From positions 89,582,302-89,646,301 of the forward strand of contig NC_133164.1 of assembly GCF_040802235.1 (NCBI RefSeq): a stretch of DNA of 64,000 nucleotides. The letters run 5' to 3'. This DNA comes from Manis javanica. Its lineage: Eukaryota; Chordata; Mammalia; Pholidota; Manidae. This document shows positions 1 to 12,064 of the stretch, one piece after another (the first letter of the stretch is position 1; each line of letters starts with the position of its first letter). The translations under genes and the position numbers were made by a program. Under the pieces are notes generated by a model. That model did not search any database, was not told the origin of the DNA, and saw only the letters and a program-made list of their open reading frames with translations.

Positions 1-723
1 ACATCAGATTCCACAGATTAAGGGCTCAGTCCTACAAGACTGTTTCCCACCCTGCTCCAGACCCTAGGCACAAGCCCCATGTTACCTGTCTTCTGACCAA
101 TGGGCTACAGATTGGAGGTTCCAAGGACCTCATTCTTAGGTTTGATTAATTTGCTAGAGTGGCTCACAGAACTCAGGGAAATACTTACATTTACCTGTTT
201 ATTGAGGGATATGATAAAGAATCAATAACCAGATGAAGGGATGTACAGGACAAGGTTCTGAGCAAAGCAGCTAATACCCTTTTGGATCTTGGGGACCCAG
301 CTCGGTGGCACATGAAAGCATTCTGTATCCCCAAGCATAGAAACACTGAAAGAAAAAGGACCAAAAAACTGTCCACTTGGGTTTTTATGGAGGTTTCATT
401 ACAAAATCATGATTAACTACATCATCTATCATTGGTTGATGCCACCACTTTCTCCTTCCTGGAGGTCAGGGCTGGGGTGGGATGGAAAGTTCCAGCGCTT
501 TAATTACAGGGCCCTTTAATTACAAGCAGCCTCACTTTTTGGTGCATACAAAAGTCACCCTATTAGCATGACATAACACCCCTTGATCACTCTAAACACT
601 TAGCAAATTTCAAGGGTTTGGGGATCTGTGAGCTAGACATGGTGAAGATCTAATACATATAAGAAACATATTTTGGTCATCTGAATGATTAAATGTACAT
701 TTCTGATAAATTACAATATTGCA
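1..723 (-). mobile_element. Solo LTR, family A (start outside window)
   Basis: Aligns throughout, with indels, to 52797-53485: shared blocks include gggctcagtcct, ttaatttgctagag, cacagaactcag and gggtttttatggag. On the minus strand it would begin TGCAATATTGTAATTTATC near 723. No internal retroviral sequence adjoins it. I place it with ERV-L/MaLR-type LTRs by general appearance only. Confidence 0.6.
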
Positions 724-769
724 GTAGGCAACAATAAAGACCATAATGCTATTTTCACAAAAGGGCTAT

Positions 770-1205
770 TGTCTGGTAAAGAATCATCTTGCCAAAGAGT
801 TTCAGCCCCCCAGCAAGTTCATTATGGATTCAATGTGACCAAAGAAATGACAGTAGAATGTTCTTGGGGTGAAAGGGTTATACCCAACTTTATTTCCATG
901 GTGGCAGGTCAATCACTAAAATCTCATCCACTCAGAGTGAGTCTGCATGCAGCAAACCAGTCTCTGCCTCTGGGCCTCTCTGTCCGCACAGCTGTCCTCT
1001 GGGCCTCTGTACTCCGTGCTGCCACCACTCCGGCCTCTGCTCTGCTCTCCTGCAACCTTGCAGCCATGCCACTGTGTCACCCAGAGCACTGGGCAGAGCT
1101 CTTTATATAGAGTTAATAGCAACATATTGCCCACACTTGTGTAGTGAGCTAGCCAGCCAGGGCCAGGTGAGAATCCTGGCCACAGGAACTTTCATTTTAT
1201 CCACA
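770..1205 (-). repeat. 3' LTR of the ERV-L-like element
   Basis: Roughly nine in ten bases match 3049-3477 by eye. Minus-strand TATA-like box near 1103-1110 and AATAAA near 889-894. The solo LTR at 54910-55466 shares its minus-strand start region. Confidence 0.75.
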
Positions 1206-1615
1206 CATCACCCCTCCAGGACTCTCTCCTTTCAATCTATGTGCCCTCAGTCCTCTGCAATGGTCCCTGTGCAAGGAAGCTGGAACATTGTAATCAAAAT
1301 CCACAACAACATACAAATTACAGAAATTATAAATTATAGTAACCCTCAAGCCTGAGGAGATCCATTGCCACTAAGTGGTCATCCTGGCTGTATTCAAACC
1401 AGTTCTATTCAAATGAGTTAACCAAAAGAACCATGGATGGGCTTTACAATACTCTCTTTCTCCAGTCTCTCCAGCAAAAAGTCTTGCAGGCACACAGGCC
1501 AGACTCGTGACTCTGTCTCTGACCTCTGCCTCTTTGGTCTTAATGGCTGAAACTGCTGCTCTGGTTTCAGTTGTTGCTATAGCTCTAGTAAGATCCTATT
1601 TGACTTCCCATCTAA

Positions 1616-3010
1616 TTACCTTCCATCTGCTCCTGCTTGTATTAAATCAACCCACATCTGTGTCCTTGTAACCTTCATGGGGCCCTTTAAATTCTTCTCA
1701 TGAGTAGCAGACATTATTTCTTTCCGTGTTCTCATTGCTTCAGCCTCTCCTAAGTCTGTTATTGTAAGTGTCACCTTGCTTATGGGCTGCCCTAAGTGAG
1801 GGGAAAGAAAGGCCACTAGAGACCTAAAGAGGGATGTAGGAGCCATTTGAAGCACAATATTTCTCATCCAGGTAGTGAAAATCTCTTCATCTGGGCCATA
1901 ATTCTCTGGACTTTAGATGGTGTTTCTTATGCCTAGCTCTCGTAACACCTATTGGAGCTCAGCATGCATCTGCCATCTAACAGGAGAGGATGGTAGATCA
2001 CCCTGATTGGGCCACACAGCACAAAGTGCAGCCATAAGCCAATCAAGGAGGGAGTGATTCCCTGGGGTCTGATGTGCATTTTGTAATCTGATCGCGACAG
2101 AACGATTCCATCCACCCCTAAGTCCCACAGACACAGGAGCCAAACTGATATTGACTCCGAGGGCTTCTGCCTAAACTGGGAGCCCAAATCTACCAGCTCA
2201 GCCTGAGTATAGGGGCAGAGCATAGAGTGCTCCATGACCTGGGGAGGGGGCTACTCCTCTCCTTGGGGGACTCTTGGCTGCAGGGTCTTTATTTTCTTTA
2301 CAACCACTGGGCATGCTTTCAATACAGGAGGGGTCAGTGTCTCCGGCACCACCACTTCATCCTTCCCCAGCTCTTCCATTTCCAGGGCTGATGGTACCTT
2401 TCTTTCCACTCCCCCGAGTGCCTCTCAGCAATGCTAGCTCAGTCTTCAGCAGCTCTCTTACCTTCACCTCAATGCTTCACAGTTGGCGTTCTCTTACCAC
2501 CTCTGCCTGTGCTTCCCTTAGGAGTTCGTCTTTTTCCTTGATGACCTTTTCCTCCTTCAGTGAACCTGGCTGCGCTGCTGTCTCGTTCTGTAAGAAATCT
2601 TTTACCTCTTCAATGGCACCTCGCTGCTGGCATTCTCATGTTGCCTCCTCTCGCATCAGTGCCATTTCCTTCTTCAGGGAATCCACAGAAGTTCACAGCT
2701 TGCGTTCTCATGCCACCGTTTCTTGGGTCTTTTTCAGGAGCATGTCCTTCTCTTCTGTACACTTTTTTAATACTGTGAGAAGCAGCCAACCCACAGTCCC
2801 CACTGCCTCACAAGCACTCTGTCTCTCAAAAGACCTGCTTAGTATACCAAGGGCTATCCCCACTGCCTCAGGTGTCACCTCCACTTGCCTCCAGTTCTGG
2901 GGTGAGGCCCAGTCTTCTAGGAGGTAAGACACCTCAGACCACATACCCACTGGGGGACAATCCACTATCTCCCCATTCATAGGGCCAGCCCGCTGAAGCA
3001 CCCCTCCCAT
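1616..3010 (-). pseudogene. Degraded ERV-L-type gag remnant
   Basis: Reading on the minus strand, three open stretches lie in three different frames: 3010-2708 (N-terminal part), 2235-1933 (capsid-like, containing YTQAELVDLGSQFRQKP, which I recognise as typical of ERV-L gag) and 1867-1616. Between 2707 and 2236 the translation is rich in charged residues (KEKDELLREAQAE), consistent with a coiled coil. Frameshifts and stops make it non-coding today. It is the only gene remnant in the element. Confidence 0.65.
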
Positions 3011-3048
3011 AAGGGAAGTCTGCCTTTTCCTTGGTCAGCAATGAACCC

Positions 3049-3477
3049 TGTCGACTACACCAATTGTCTTGCCAATGGGTTTCAGCCCCCAGCAACTTCA
3101 CTATGGATTCAGTGTGACCAAAGAAATGAGAGTAGAATGTTCTTGGGGTGAAAGGGTTATACCCAACTTTATTTCCACAGTGGCAGGTCAATCACTAAAA
3201 TCCCATTCACTCAGAGTGAGTCTGCATGCAGCAAGCCAGTCTCTGCCTCTGGGCCTCTCTGTCTGCACAGCCATCCTCTGGGCCTCTGTCTTTGGTGCTG
3301 CCACCACTCCAGCCTCTGCTCTCCTGCAGCCTTGCAGCCATGCCAGCATGTTGCCCAGAGCACTTGGCAGAGCTCTTTATATAGAGTCAATAGCAACGTA
3401 TTGCCCACATGTGTAGTGAGCTAGCCAACCAGGACCAGGTGAGAATCCTGGCCACAGGAACTTTGATTTTATCCACA
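3049..3477 (-). repeat. 5' LTR of the ERV-L-like element
   Basis: Partner of 770-1205. It is upstream of the gag remnant on the minus strand, which fixes element orientation. A tRNA primer site was not identified with confidence just inside it. Confidence 0.75.
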
Positions 3478-3623
3478 ACAACCATCATGGCTTCTCTGAA
3501 AGCAGAACTTTCCCACCCAGCCCGCAAAGACCTCTTGTCACTGCTCCCAAACATGGGGCTAGAAGCTGCCTGAGGGCCCTGAAAGTTCTTACTAAGTGGC
3601 TGTGACTCTACCTTTGCGTGTCT

Positions 3624-3697
3624 GTGTGTGTGTGTTCAAGCCAACTGATATCCTGTGTATGTGTATATGTATTGTGTGTGTGTGTGTGTGTGTGTGG
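3624..3697 (+). repeat. (TG)n microsatellite
   Basis: A short TG run at about 3624-3634 and a longer, nearly pure TG run at 3672-3697, followed by a G-rich stretch. Confidence 0.9.
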
Positions 3698-3963
3698 CAG
3701 GTGGGGGTGGTTGGGGGTGGGGCTGCTCTGAAATTCTGAAGTTGAGTGACATTGTGCCTGTACAGGATGCCCCTCAAGCTCCCCACTCCCCCAGAGGTGC
3801 AGGTCATACTAAGCATGGGTCTCAGCCTTTCCCTGGGCACTGATGGCTTCAATGACTTTTACATAGGTATAGGATCCTCAGTTTCCACAGCAAGTGGGCT
3901 GGAGCTGAAGAAGGAACTGTTGGGGGAGAGGCATTGTGTATTTTCCTCAGTTCTTATCTCCAC

Positions 3964-4990
3964 TGCGACAGAGAATTGAAGGGCAGAGACACAGTAGTGA
4001 AGCAGAGTAAAAGTTTTCTTTAAAGTTACTTAGAGAGAAAGTACAGGTGACTTCAGAGAGAGAGGAGCACCTTGGAAGGTTGGGAAAAGTTAAAGTTATG
4101 CACTTAGAAAGTGCGGGCGACCTCAGAGAGGGGAGCACCCTGAAAGATTGGAGAGAAAGAGCTTAAGATTAAAAGGTTACACACTTAGAAAGTGTGGGTG
4201 ACCTCAGAGAGAGGAGTGCACTGAAAGGTTGGGGTTCCCCCTTTTAAGGGTATTTCAGGAATGTGACAAAGGGCTAGGGCGTGGGCTTGTTAAGTGGTCT
4301 CAAGTATCTTTGATGAGACACCAAGTTTCTTATCAGTCCTCTAGGTAATTCTGCAAAAAAAGCTTAACACAAGAAATTTACTGCTTTGGTCCCCTCCCAG
4401 GATAGCAGCTTCCTGGTTTGGGAGCCTATCATTCAAGACTGTCTGCCCTTCCTCCAAGGTGGGCAGAGTTATTTGTTTGCTAAAGATCATGTTAAGAATC
4501 TTTCTTCTTAAACTTACTGGGTTTTTTTTCAAAATGCAATTTTGGCTTTAAGGTGGGAGCTCCCTGTCTTTATTATGCTGTTTATAGGTGGGCCTTTTAG
4601 CAGGCTAGAGTAAAACTTACAATGATCTAATTGACATAATGAAGACATGGGCTGTGCTCAGATACTTCTCTTTATCTGGGGAATATTCAAACATTCAAGG
4701 CCAAGTTGCTCTTGACCTTTTGAGCTTTAACTGATTAACTCAGTAACTCTGAGTCTTTTCTGGATTTCTAGTTTTAACTGGTTAACTGAGTCCTTTCTAG
4801 GGGGCTTTACTGACCTTTTTCTCTTTCCACCCTGCTTGTATCTATTTTCCTGCCTAATAGAACCATAAACAAAAAGTGGAAGGGTATGGGGGGGAATACC
4901 AAGGGATTTCACTGGAAGGAGAAATGTCAGGGGAAACTCCCAGAAGAGCCACAATCAAACATGTTTCCAAGATGAAATGGTTCTCACATC
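3964..4990 (-). mobile_element. ERV LTR (family B), with internal tandem repeat
   Basis: Shares blocks with the LTR at 9858-10485 in the same order: gaattgaagg/tcgaagaa near the left edge, gggtattt, gtgtgggcttgt, ctcaaacattcaaggccaag, and ctggaaggagaaa near the right edge. Boundaries are approximate. Probably a class I solo LTR; assignment from layout only. Confidence 0.55.
4027..4245 (+). repeat. Three imperfect tandem units inside the family B LTR
   Basis: Units of about 73-81 bp, each starting acttagaaagtg or similar, followed by gacctcagagag and gagcaccctgaaag. Unit starts are near 4027, 4101 and 4181. The related LTR at 9.9 kb does not show this expansion. Confidence 0.7.
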
Positions 4991-5534
4991 TGCCTTCAGT
5001 CTGGGGCTGGAACCATCCAATGCCCTGAGTTGTTCGGTGGTAAGTCCTGGCCGAGCTAGGGCCCAGCAGGTGGCCTAAGTGCCAGAATACTCTGGCTCAA
5101 TCTTGGGGCTAGTCAGGCTTGTGAGGAGGCAGGGGTCCAGTCAGCAAGCTCCCGACAGAAGGTCAAGAAGCCTGGAGGATGGTGAGAGGTCCTGGGGGTA
5201 TGGGGCACACAGTAGGTGGCGGGCAAGGCCCACCAGTTGACCAGAGGATCTTAGGGTAGTGAAAGCTTCCATAGGACTCCTGACAGGCCCTCCAAGATGC
5301 TGGGGCTCTGGCAAGGTGAAGAGGGGGCAGCAGGGAGCTGTACCCAGTGGAGGTCAGCAGGTAGAAGCAGAAATGCCAGCACTAAGTACTGATGTTTAAT
5401 GGCTAAAGCAAAGAAAACTACCACATTCTGAGATATCAGGATCCTAGACAGGACTCTGGACAGAAATTCACACACCATGGGTCAAGACCTGTTTCTAGAA
5501 TGAGGCATCAAAATAACAATAGTGAGCCGAATTG

Positions 5535-5775
5535 GAGGCATGCTATGTGCTGACATTGCATTCAACCCTTTAGAATGATGGCTTCATTCTGAATATTGAC
5601 AAATTTCATGCCATTGGTAACATTTTTCAGATGAAGAAGCAGAGACTTAAAGAGGTTAAATAACTTGCCCAAAGTCGCAAGATCACATAAACTAGTAGAT
5701 GCAGGAGCTGGGGCTCAACCCCATGTCTGTAACTTTATAGCCTATGGGCTTAATGACTACACCATACTTCATGTT
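5535..5775 (-). repeat. MIR SINE
   Basis: Contains the reversed MIR core: cagatgaagaagcagagact, then aggttaaataacttgcccaa, then a degraded box B region. Confidence 0.75.
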
Positions 5776-5869
5776 GGAAGCATGGTCAGGGAGTGGGGGC
5801 AAGGTGAAGAACAAATGATAGTGAACCCCAACCAGGGTCGGTTCAGTCCTGCAGCAGACAGGCTCACAT

Positions 5870-5990
5870 AACTATCATTTAATCTTCACAGTGTTCTTGT
5901 CTTCATTTTTTATTTGTTTTTCAGATGAGGGATCCATAACATATAGAGACTAGGTGGCTTGCCTAAAGGAGGCAGTAATCCAATTAATGG
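5870..5990 (-). repeat. MIR SINE fragment
   Basis: tttaatcttcacagtgttc followed by ttttcagatgaggga and ggtggcttgcctaaagga, in MIR order. Confidence 0.6.
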
Positions 5991-8795
5991 GTCTGGGCAC
6001 ATGTCAGAACAAAACCAGCAGCAAGAATGCTCTGATGCTGAAGTGCTGTGGGGAAGGAAGAGACCCACGGATTAAGAATATAATACCTGCAGTACATTCA
6101 GGCCTCCTTAAACTGAAACCAGAGTTAGGAAAGGTTCTGGGACAGAGAGTGATTTTGAAAATACACAATTTCATTGAGTCTGACTCCTAAGTGTAAGGAG
6201 TGCTCTCACCCAGTATAACCCATTTATTCTTTATTCTTTATAACAAATGAGTCATGGATTCTGTCCTTACATTGAGTTCAACACCTTACACCCATCTCTC
6301 TCCTCAAAGGCAGCTAAATCAGTAGGTGCTATTATGGAGTAAGTGAAAGCTAATTTTAACTTTAGCATATGTGTCATTTCTTTGAGTTCTCTAAAGTTGG
6401 GTATAATTAATTACTCATATGAAGCCAGGGGAATTGAGCAGGTTATTTCATGCTCTTTTTTAAAAGGTTCTAAAATCCTGACATTTTATATTTGTCATGT
6501 ACAGTCAAGTGAGTGGTAAAGATTTACTATTAGAACATTATAGGATTAGAAAATATTCATCAAACAACAATCAATCAATCAGCAAATGTTTTCTGACTGC
6601 CCACTCTGGGTCCCACACTGTCTTAGGTCTGAGGAGGAAAAGTCATTTGGAGACGTCATTGAGACTTATGCTTCTTTCACTATCTGTGAATAAAACCACT
6701 TAAAAATCTTCAACCCATTATTGACCAATATTTTGTAATAAACAATAAAACTGGGTTATGAGAAAAATGATCACATAGTTGGATGTTATGGCAATAACAA
6801 ATGGCTCAAAAGGTTGTGAACACTCTTAATTTTTGTACTTTTCTCATTGCAACAACAGTTCATAGTCTGGCACTTGTCCACAGACCATACTCTTGAGTCC
6901 CATTGATTTACACAAGTCATGTGTAATCTGAAACCATCTTAACAACTGAAAAACTAGCTTTTGTTGATTTTTCTTTCCATTTTTAAATTCTTTTTGCTTA
7001 TCATTTTAGTGGAATTTCCAATGCTTGATGTTATTATTATAGAAACTCTTTGATCCAAGGTAAACCATACTTTCCCCAACTGAGAGTCAAGGGAAAATGC
7101 TTCCTTTAAGGACCAACCTATAAAAGGTGCATAAAGAATGAAAGATGAAAACATAAAATACAAATCCAAGCTGAGGGGCAAAAATGAGCCCAGGGCTATA
7201 CATGAAATGGGAGAATCACAAATGGTCAAAAACTTACTTTCAGAGAAAAACTATGACTCACAAGGTAGCTACAAAAGGAGAATCTGGCTCTGTGGAATGC
7301 ACATAGATACAGAATGAAGAAATCTGTTTTTATAGAATTGTCCTCTCTGGCACCATTCTTAATGCCGTGGCAGAAGCATACTCACAGAACTTTTTTTTTT
7401 TGACTTGGAAGGAAGTTAATAGAGCATTTTGGCAAGAGCAAAAAAGCAGGGCATTAAACTCATGAGATCAAATTTTTCTTTTCCCTAGATACTAACCCAG
7501 AGCAAAAGCCTGAAAATAAAAAAGGAAAAGTAAGAGATAAACTTAATTTGTCTTAAAGACATTAACTACATAGAAAAAAATTTTAAATGCATTAAGTCAA
7601 ATTCTAAAATATCAACTTGTCAGAAGTACCTAGAAGTAAAAATTTTCTCACCCTATTTGGAAAGAGTATTCTATATTTCACTCCTAATACTAACTCGAGT
7701 CACTTCATAACAGAACCTGCAAATAGTGTGTGATATTTATAAGCTCATAATGACGAGTAAGAAAGACAATAATAATTCTGAATGTCATGGTTATCTCCTG
7801 GTGCATAATAGACCACACTAAAATCCAGTGGCTTAAAACAGCAGCTACAGACTGTCCCTGACTTATAATGGTTTTACTTAATGATTTTTCAGTCTCATGT
7901 TGGTGCAAAAACAATATGTGGTGAACAATCAGTACACTTACAACCATCCTGCACCCATACAACTCAAGGTGCCCCAAAAGGGGAAAATGTGAAAATGATG
8001 TAAGAGGGTATTTTAGAGGTTGCTTTCTAATGTGCACTCCAAATACCTGCCAGATAAATTGCTAACCTTCATGTCAAGAGAATGGAGGCTCCATTTCTTA
8101 AATCTCCACTAAGCCTGAGCAAGATGATCTATTTACTTACCAGCTTATTTCATCCACAAAATGAGAAGAATGGTTTCTACCCACTTAGCTTTCAGAGTTA
8201 GCTCTGGGCTAATAGGAAAAAAAATCGTTATTAAATAAAGGTACTCTTATATGGATGTAGGGTTTCTTTTGTCCCAGCACTGTTGTTTGTAGTGACACAC
8301 ACCTGGGGTGGAAAAAAGGAAACTTCCTTACTAACAAATGTATAAAATTACTTGCTCTGCCCAATTGCATATTTCATAAAGGCCAAACTGGAGTGTGTAA
8401 ATCAAGAGCTGGAGAGGAAATTCATGCAATTGGAATGTGAATTCTTCAAAGAGTCTTTGGCAGAACTAACTACCAGGGAGTGGCCTCCTGGGAGGTACCT
8501 GTGTCAAGGTTCCAACCAAAGCTGGAATCCATCTACATGAGCAAAAGCACTGGATACTGAGATTTCTACTCTGGTTTGGTTAGCACTGGGGATTCTGAGG
8601 TCAGAAGATTAACCAGACACAACCCATGTAACAGGGAAGCATTGCTACTTTACAAGGGGCCCTGGGATCTAGGGGCTTGGAGCTGGGGGACTCACAACAA
8701 AAGGGAGCGAGGGGGAGGTGTGCTTTAACCTGGGCAGGCGCACGGCTGTGTCCTGGACACCCCTTCACGGTAATGAGGACTTGGGCTGGTCCTTT
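5991..8795. other. Unassigned upstream flank
   Basis: AT-rich sequence without a gene I can support. The only repeat hint is about 7798-7845 (gtggcttaaaacagcag), which resembles the start of the element at 31290-31760. Short frames here have no recognisable domains. Confidence 0.5.
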
Positions 8796-8807
8796 AACCT
8801 TGACTAC

Positions 8808-8907
8808 TTTTTTTTTTTCCTAATGCAAGCAATCAGTGTTCTTTATTAGAGAAGTGAGGAAACAGAAACGCCTTGATAGATTAAGGTGGGCTGCTCAAGA
8901 GTCAGCC
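8808..8907 (-). mobile_element. Short retroposed 3' end with polyA tail
   Basis: On the minus strand an AATAAA signal (about 8840-8845) is followed about 20 bases later by an 11-base A-tract (8808-8818). The piece is flanked by aaccttgact (8796-8805) and aatcttgact (8908-8917), a plausible 10-bp target-site duplication with one change. The source transcript was not recognised. Confidence 0.4.
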
Positions 8908-9600
8908 AATCTTGACTCCCTACCTAGAAATAAAAGTGGGTTGTGTTCAGTTTGTGCTTTCCTTGGCCCAGGGGTCTAGGACAAGTCCCAGTTTTCAAAA
9001 TGACTAATAGAAACCCTGCCTTTATTTAGATGGCAATGTAGACCAACAGAAGTATACTTTCTTCACTTTGGGCCAGAATGACTTAAACTCAATGTGGTCA
9101 CATGCTAATCAAAAGCTTATATTAGCAGCTATAGTGTTTTTTATTGATCTTTAATAACATGGAAAATATTAGTTAAGAAATATAGTTAGTGAAATTCTTC
9201 CAAAGCAGGAGGTCACAGGAGAAGAGTTAATAAAATATAGATGGATTTTTAAACTTGTATTTATTTTTTTAATGACAGGTTGATTGGGTTCCAAAAGATG
9301 CCTTTGATTTTAGGGTTTGCAAAGCTAACAAGTTGGACAGCAGAACTTCATCCATTGTCTAGTTACTTCTGGTTTTCAAGAGGGAGGACTCACCAGGTAT
9401 GTGGTAGTACAAGAAGTAGGCCTGCCTTCTGTTTTCCATTTTGTTTGCATTATTTTCGTTGCTATTGGTGGCTCACATACTGCTGTTGGTCTGGAATGCC
9501 ATCAGTTTTCTCTATGACGTGATGATGAAAAGGAAACTAATCTGCTCCTTAAGTGACACCAAGCCAATAGCAAGTTGCTGTATTTGACAACACACTTCTT

Positions 9601-9768
9601 TTTTTTTAATTAAGGTATCATTGATACACATTCCTACGAAGATTTCACAAGAAAAACAATTTGGTTGCTACATTCACCCATATTATCGAGTCCCCCACCC
9701 ATACTCCATTGCAGTCACTGTCCATCAGTGTAGTAAGATGCCACAGAGTCACTACTTGTCTTCTCTGA
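9601..9768 (-). mobile_element. 5'-truncated L1 3' end with target-site duplication
   Basis: Minus-strand L1 3' UTR end with a T-run at its left edge. Flanks are acaacacacttctt (9587-9600) and acaacatacttctt (9769-9782), 14 bp with one mismatch. The same 3' UTR is seen at 42965-43054 and, on the opposite strand, at 35080-35309. Confidence 0.75.
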
Positions 9769-9857
9769 ACAACATACTTCTTAAAGAAGAATAGTAACAA
9801 TAAGCAGGATGCAGGATTTCTGATCCCAGTTCACAGTCCTAGTGTTTCCGGGGTTCT

Positions 9858-10485
9858 TGTTTGCAGAGTCGAAGAATAAACTTAGCAAACAGTCAAGGTA
9901 GGAGAGCCAGGGCAGAGGCTTTTATTTAAAAATAAAGTGAGAGGACAGAGCTCTTGGCTCTTGCCAGGAGGGAACAAGAGAGCCCAGGGTGATGCATTGT
10001 CTAGGGTATTTATAGGTGGTTGAGGATTTTTGAGAACTAGGGGCTTAGGGTGTGGGCTTGTGCCACCTGCCTGCCCTCAAGGTGGTCTGGGTTGTTGTCT
10101 GTTTACAGGGAAGTCACAGGTTATGCTGAGATACCTTGCGGAACACTCAAACATTCCAGGCCAAGCCACTCCTGGCCTTTTAACCTTTAACTGATCTCAC
10201 TGAAGATGTCTATATTCCTAGTCAAGTATCTTTACCCTAGAGAATTAGGGTGACCTTGACTTTGCATAATGCTGAACACAGAGTTTCAATAGGGACTTTA
10301 CATTGTTACATTGCTTTAACTGTAAATATTTTGCCTTGCTTTTTCCGGAGGCTCTCACCCTACTCTGTCTAAGCCCATGTTCCCTGTCTTACTAGGAAGA
10401 ATTGGGAAGACAGAAGAGAAAAGCTGCTGTTGGGGAGGGGTAACTGGAAGGAGAAACCTGTGCTTTGACCTAAAGGAGCATCAGC
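9858..10485 (-). mobile_element. ERV solo LTR (family B)
   Basis: Related in order and sequence to 3964-4990. A minus-strand AATAAA lies in tttatttaaaaataaag near 9930-9945. Edges are approximate and no target-site duplication was found. Confidence 0.55.
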
Positions 10486-12060
10486 TGTGAGTCTAATGTT
10501 AGGCGTATTGCTGTACTAAAGGCACAGTATGGTGCTTGATTATGCCTTTGCAAGACACAGTGAGGTTATCGCTCCTTATCACCATGTCTAGGTTCTTGAT
10601 TCTAGGGAAACTCTTTTCAACAATGGCATGGCAAGTAGCATTTCCACGCTATGATCTGAAGGATGTAGCTGTGCATCACTCCACAAGTATTGGGGGACCA
10701 GCCAACCCCAAGTTTATCTGAATCCATTTGGGTTGTTTATGACCAGCTGTGCATGTCTGTCACACCCACCCCTCTAGGGCACAGTGAACCTGAGTTCCTC
10801 TTGTGCTTGGACACTTCCGCAGCCTTCATACTCAAATGGGCCTCACCCAGGGGTCTCTTTCCCTTATGCTCCCACAGTCTTTTTAGGAACATTAACAGGA
10901 TCAGAAGTCCTGGATTCTGCTTAATATTCTAGTTTTTCTTAAAACATGGGCAAGTAATTTCATTTTTTCAAGCCTTATCTTTTCCCAGTAAAACATAACA
11001 GCCCTGTTTTACCTTAAAAACACAAATTTGCCTTATGTTTTCTGTTTTAGTGTTTAAAAGCACATGCTCATACATTCCTTCATTTAAACTTCAGAGCAGC
11101 CTTTATCCCCTCCCCCAACCAAAGTGTCATCATTCTCTTTCTATCTCCAAAATCAAGGACTGTGGAGGGCAGGTGCCCCCAATGGAATGTTCATTTTGGA
11201 TACATAATCTTTAGAGAGATAAGTTAACTAACCACTGTTAACTTTAGATTTGCAGCTTTAATCCGTTCATCTTTAGAGCTGTTCTCACTGGGCAAACATG
11301 CTTACTGTACTTGGACATCACAAAGTTATTTTTAAACTGCAGTGACAATGTGAAGTCAGTGATATTATGTATCTGACTAGCAAATGCAATAGATCAAAGT
11401 GAAATACTGTCATTGTACAATAAAGGAAATTTGCATGTTATGCTCTTAATTGTTGCCTGTAATGGCAAAACAGGAAGTTCTGTGAGGAAGAAGCCTTGAT
11501 TTGAATCCCCAGATGGTCAGTTCTGCTGCTGACCACCCACCCTGATGTCAGAACATCTCAGTGAAACGACCTAGCCTTGTGGAAGAGTTACTGGCTGGAT
11601 AGAGACCAGCTTCTCTAATTTAGGTTTTGTTTTACATTTGCATATTAATAAAATAATTTTGGAATCTCAGCCATTTGTTGAATATTTTCCTTCCAATAAT
11701 CTTGTGGCTGGAAGGACTTTATAAGAAGTATGTGAAGTCTATCTTTTCATGTTCTCTCAGTCTTCTTTTGTCAACTTAGGTAGTTGGGCACCTTGAGCAG
11801 GACTATACCAGATAGTGCTGGGCATTCAGTTAATTTATTAATATACAAAAATTTCTTTTTAGGACAAAACAATATAGGTTCATTATTGGAAAAATTAAAA
11901 ATATATTGATAAAGCAAACAGAATATAAAAAAAAGTCCCTTCTCTCTATCCCATATATCCACTCTTGAAAACCCTATTTTATAGCTTTCAAAATCTGAGT
12001 CTGCTTTCACACACTCATGTATATTTTTATATTTATGTATTTCAGCTCTGCAAAAATTCT
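10486..12060. other. Unassigned upstream flank
   Basis: No gene recognised. A weak MIR-like fragment lies at about 10915-10995 (gggcaagtaatttcattttt then cttatctttt). The rest is AT-rich and unclassified. Confidence 0.45.
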
Positions 12061-12064
12061 TCTT

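Larger units (their letters stand above)
770..3477 (-). mobile_element. ERV-L-like, gag-only endogenous retrovirus with two LTRs
   Basis: Two direct repeats of about 430 bp (770-1205 and 3049-3477) flank a 1.84-kb interior. Both begin TG and end CA, and carry, on the minus strand, a TATAAAGAG box and an AATAAAGTTGG polyadenylation signal. A purine-rich run (GGAGGGG, minus strand, 1211-1217) sits close to the inner edge of the 3' LTR, as expected for a polypurine tract. The interior has gag remnants only; no reverse transcriptase or envelope was seen. No clean target-site duplication remains. Confidence 0.75.

Noticed and set aside
2274-2927. 217-codon plus-strand open frame
   Set aside because: It is the reverse strand of the ERV gag remnant; a serine-rich translation with no relatives I know.
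4027-4245. CRISPR-like spaced repeats
   Set aside because: Repeats are long, degenerate and inside a retroviral LTR of a mammalian genome.
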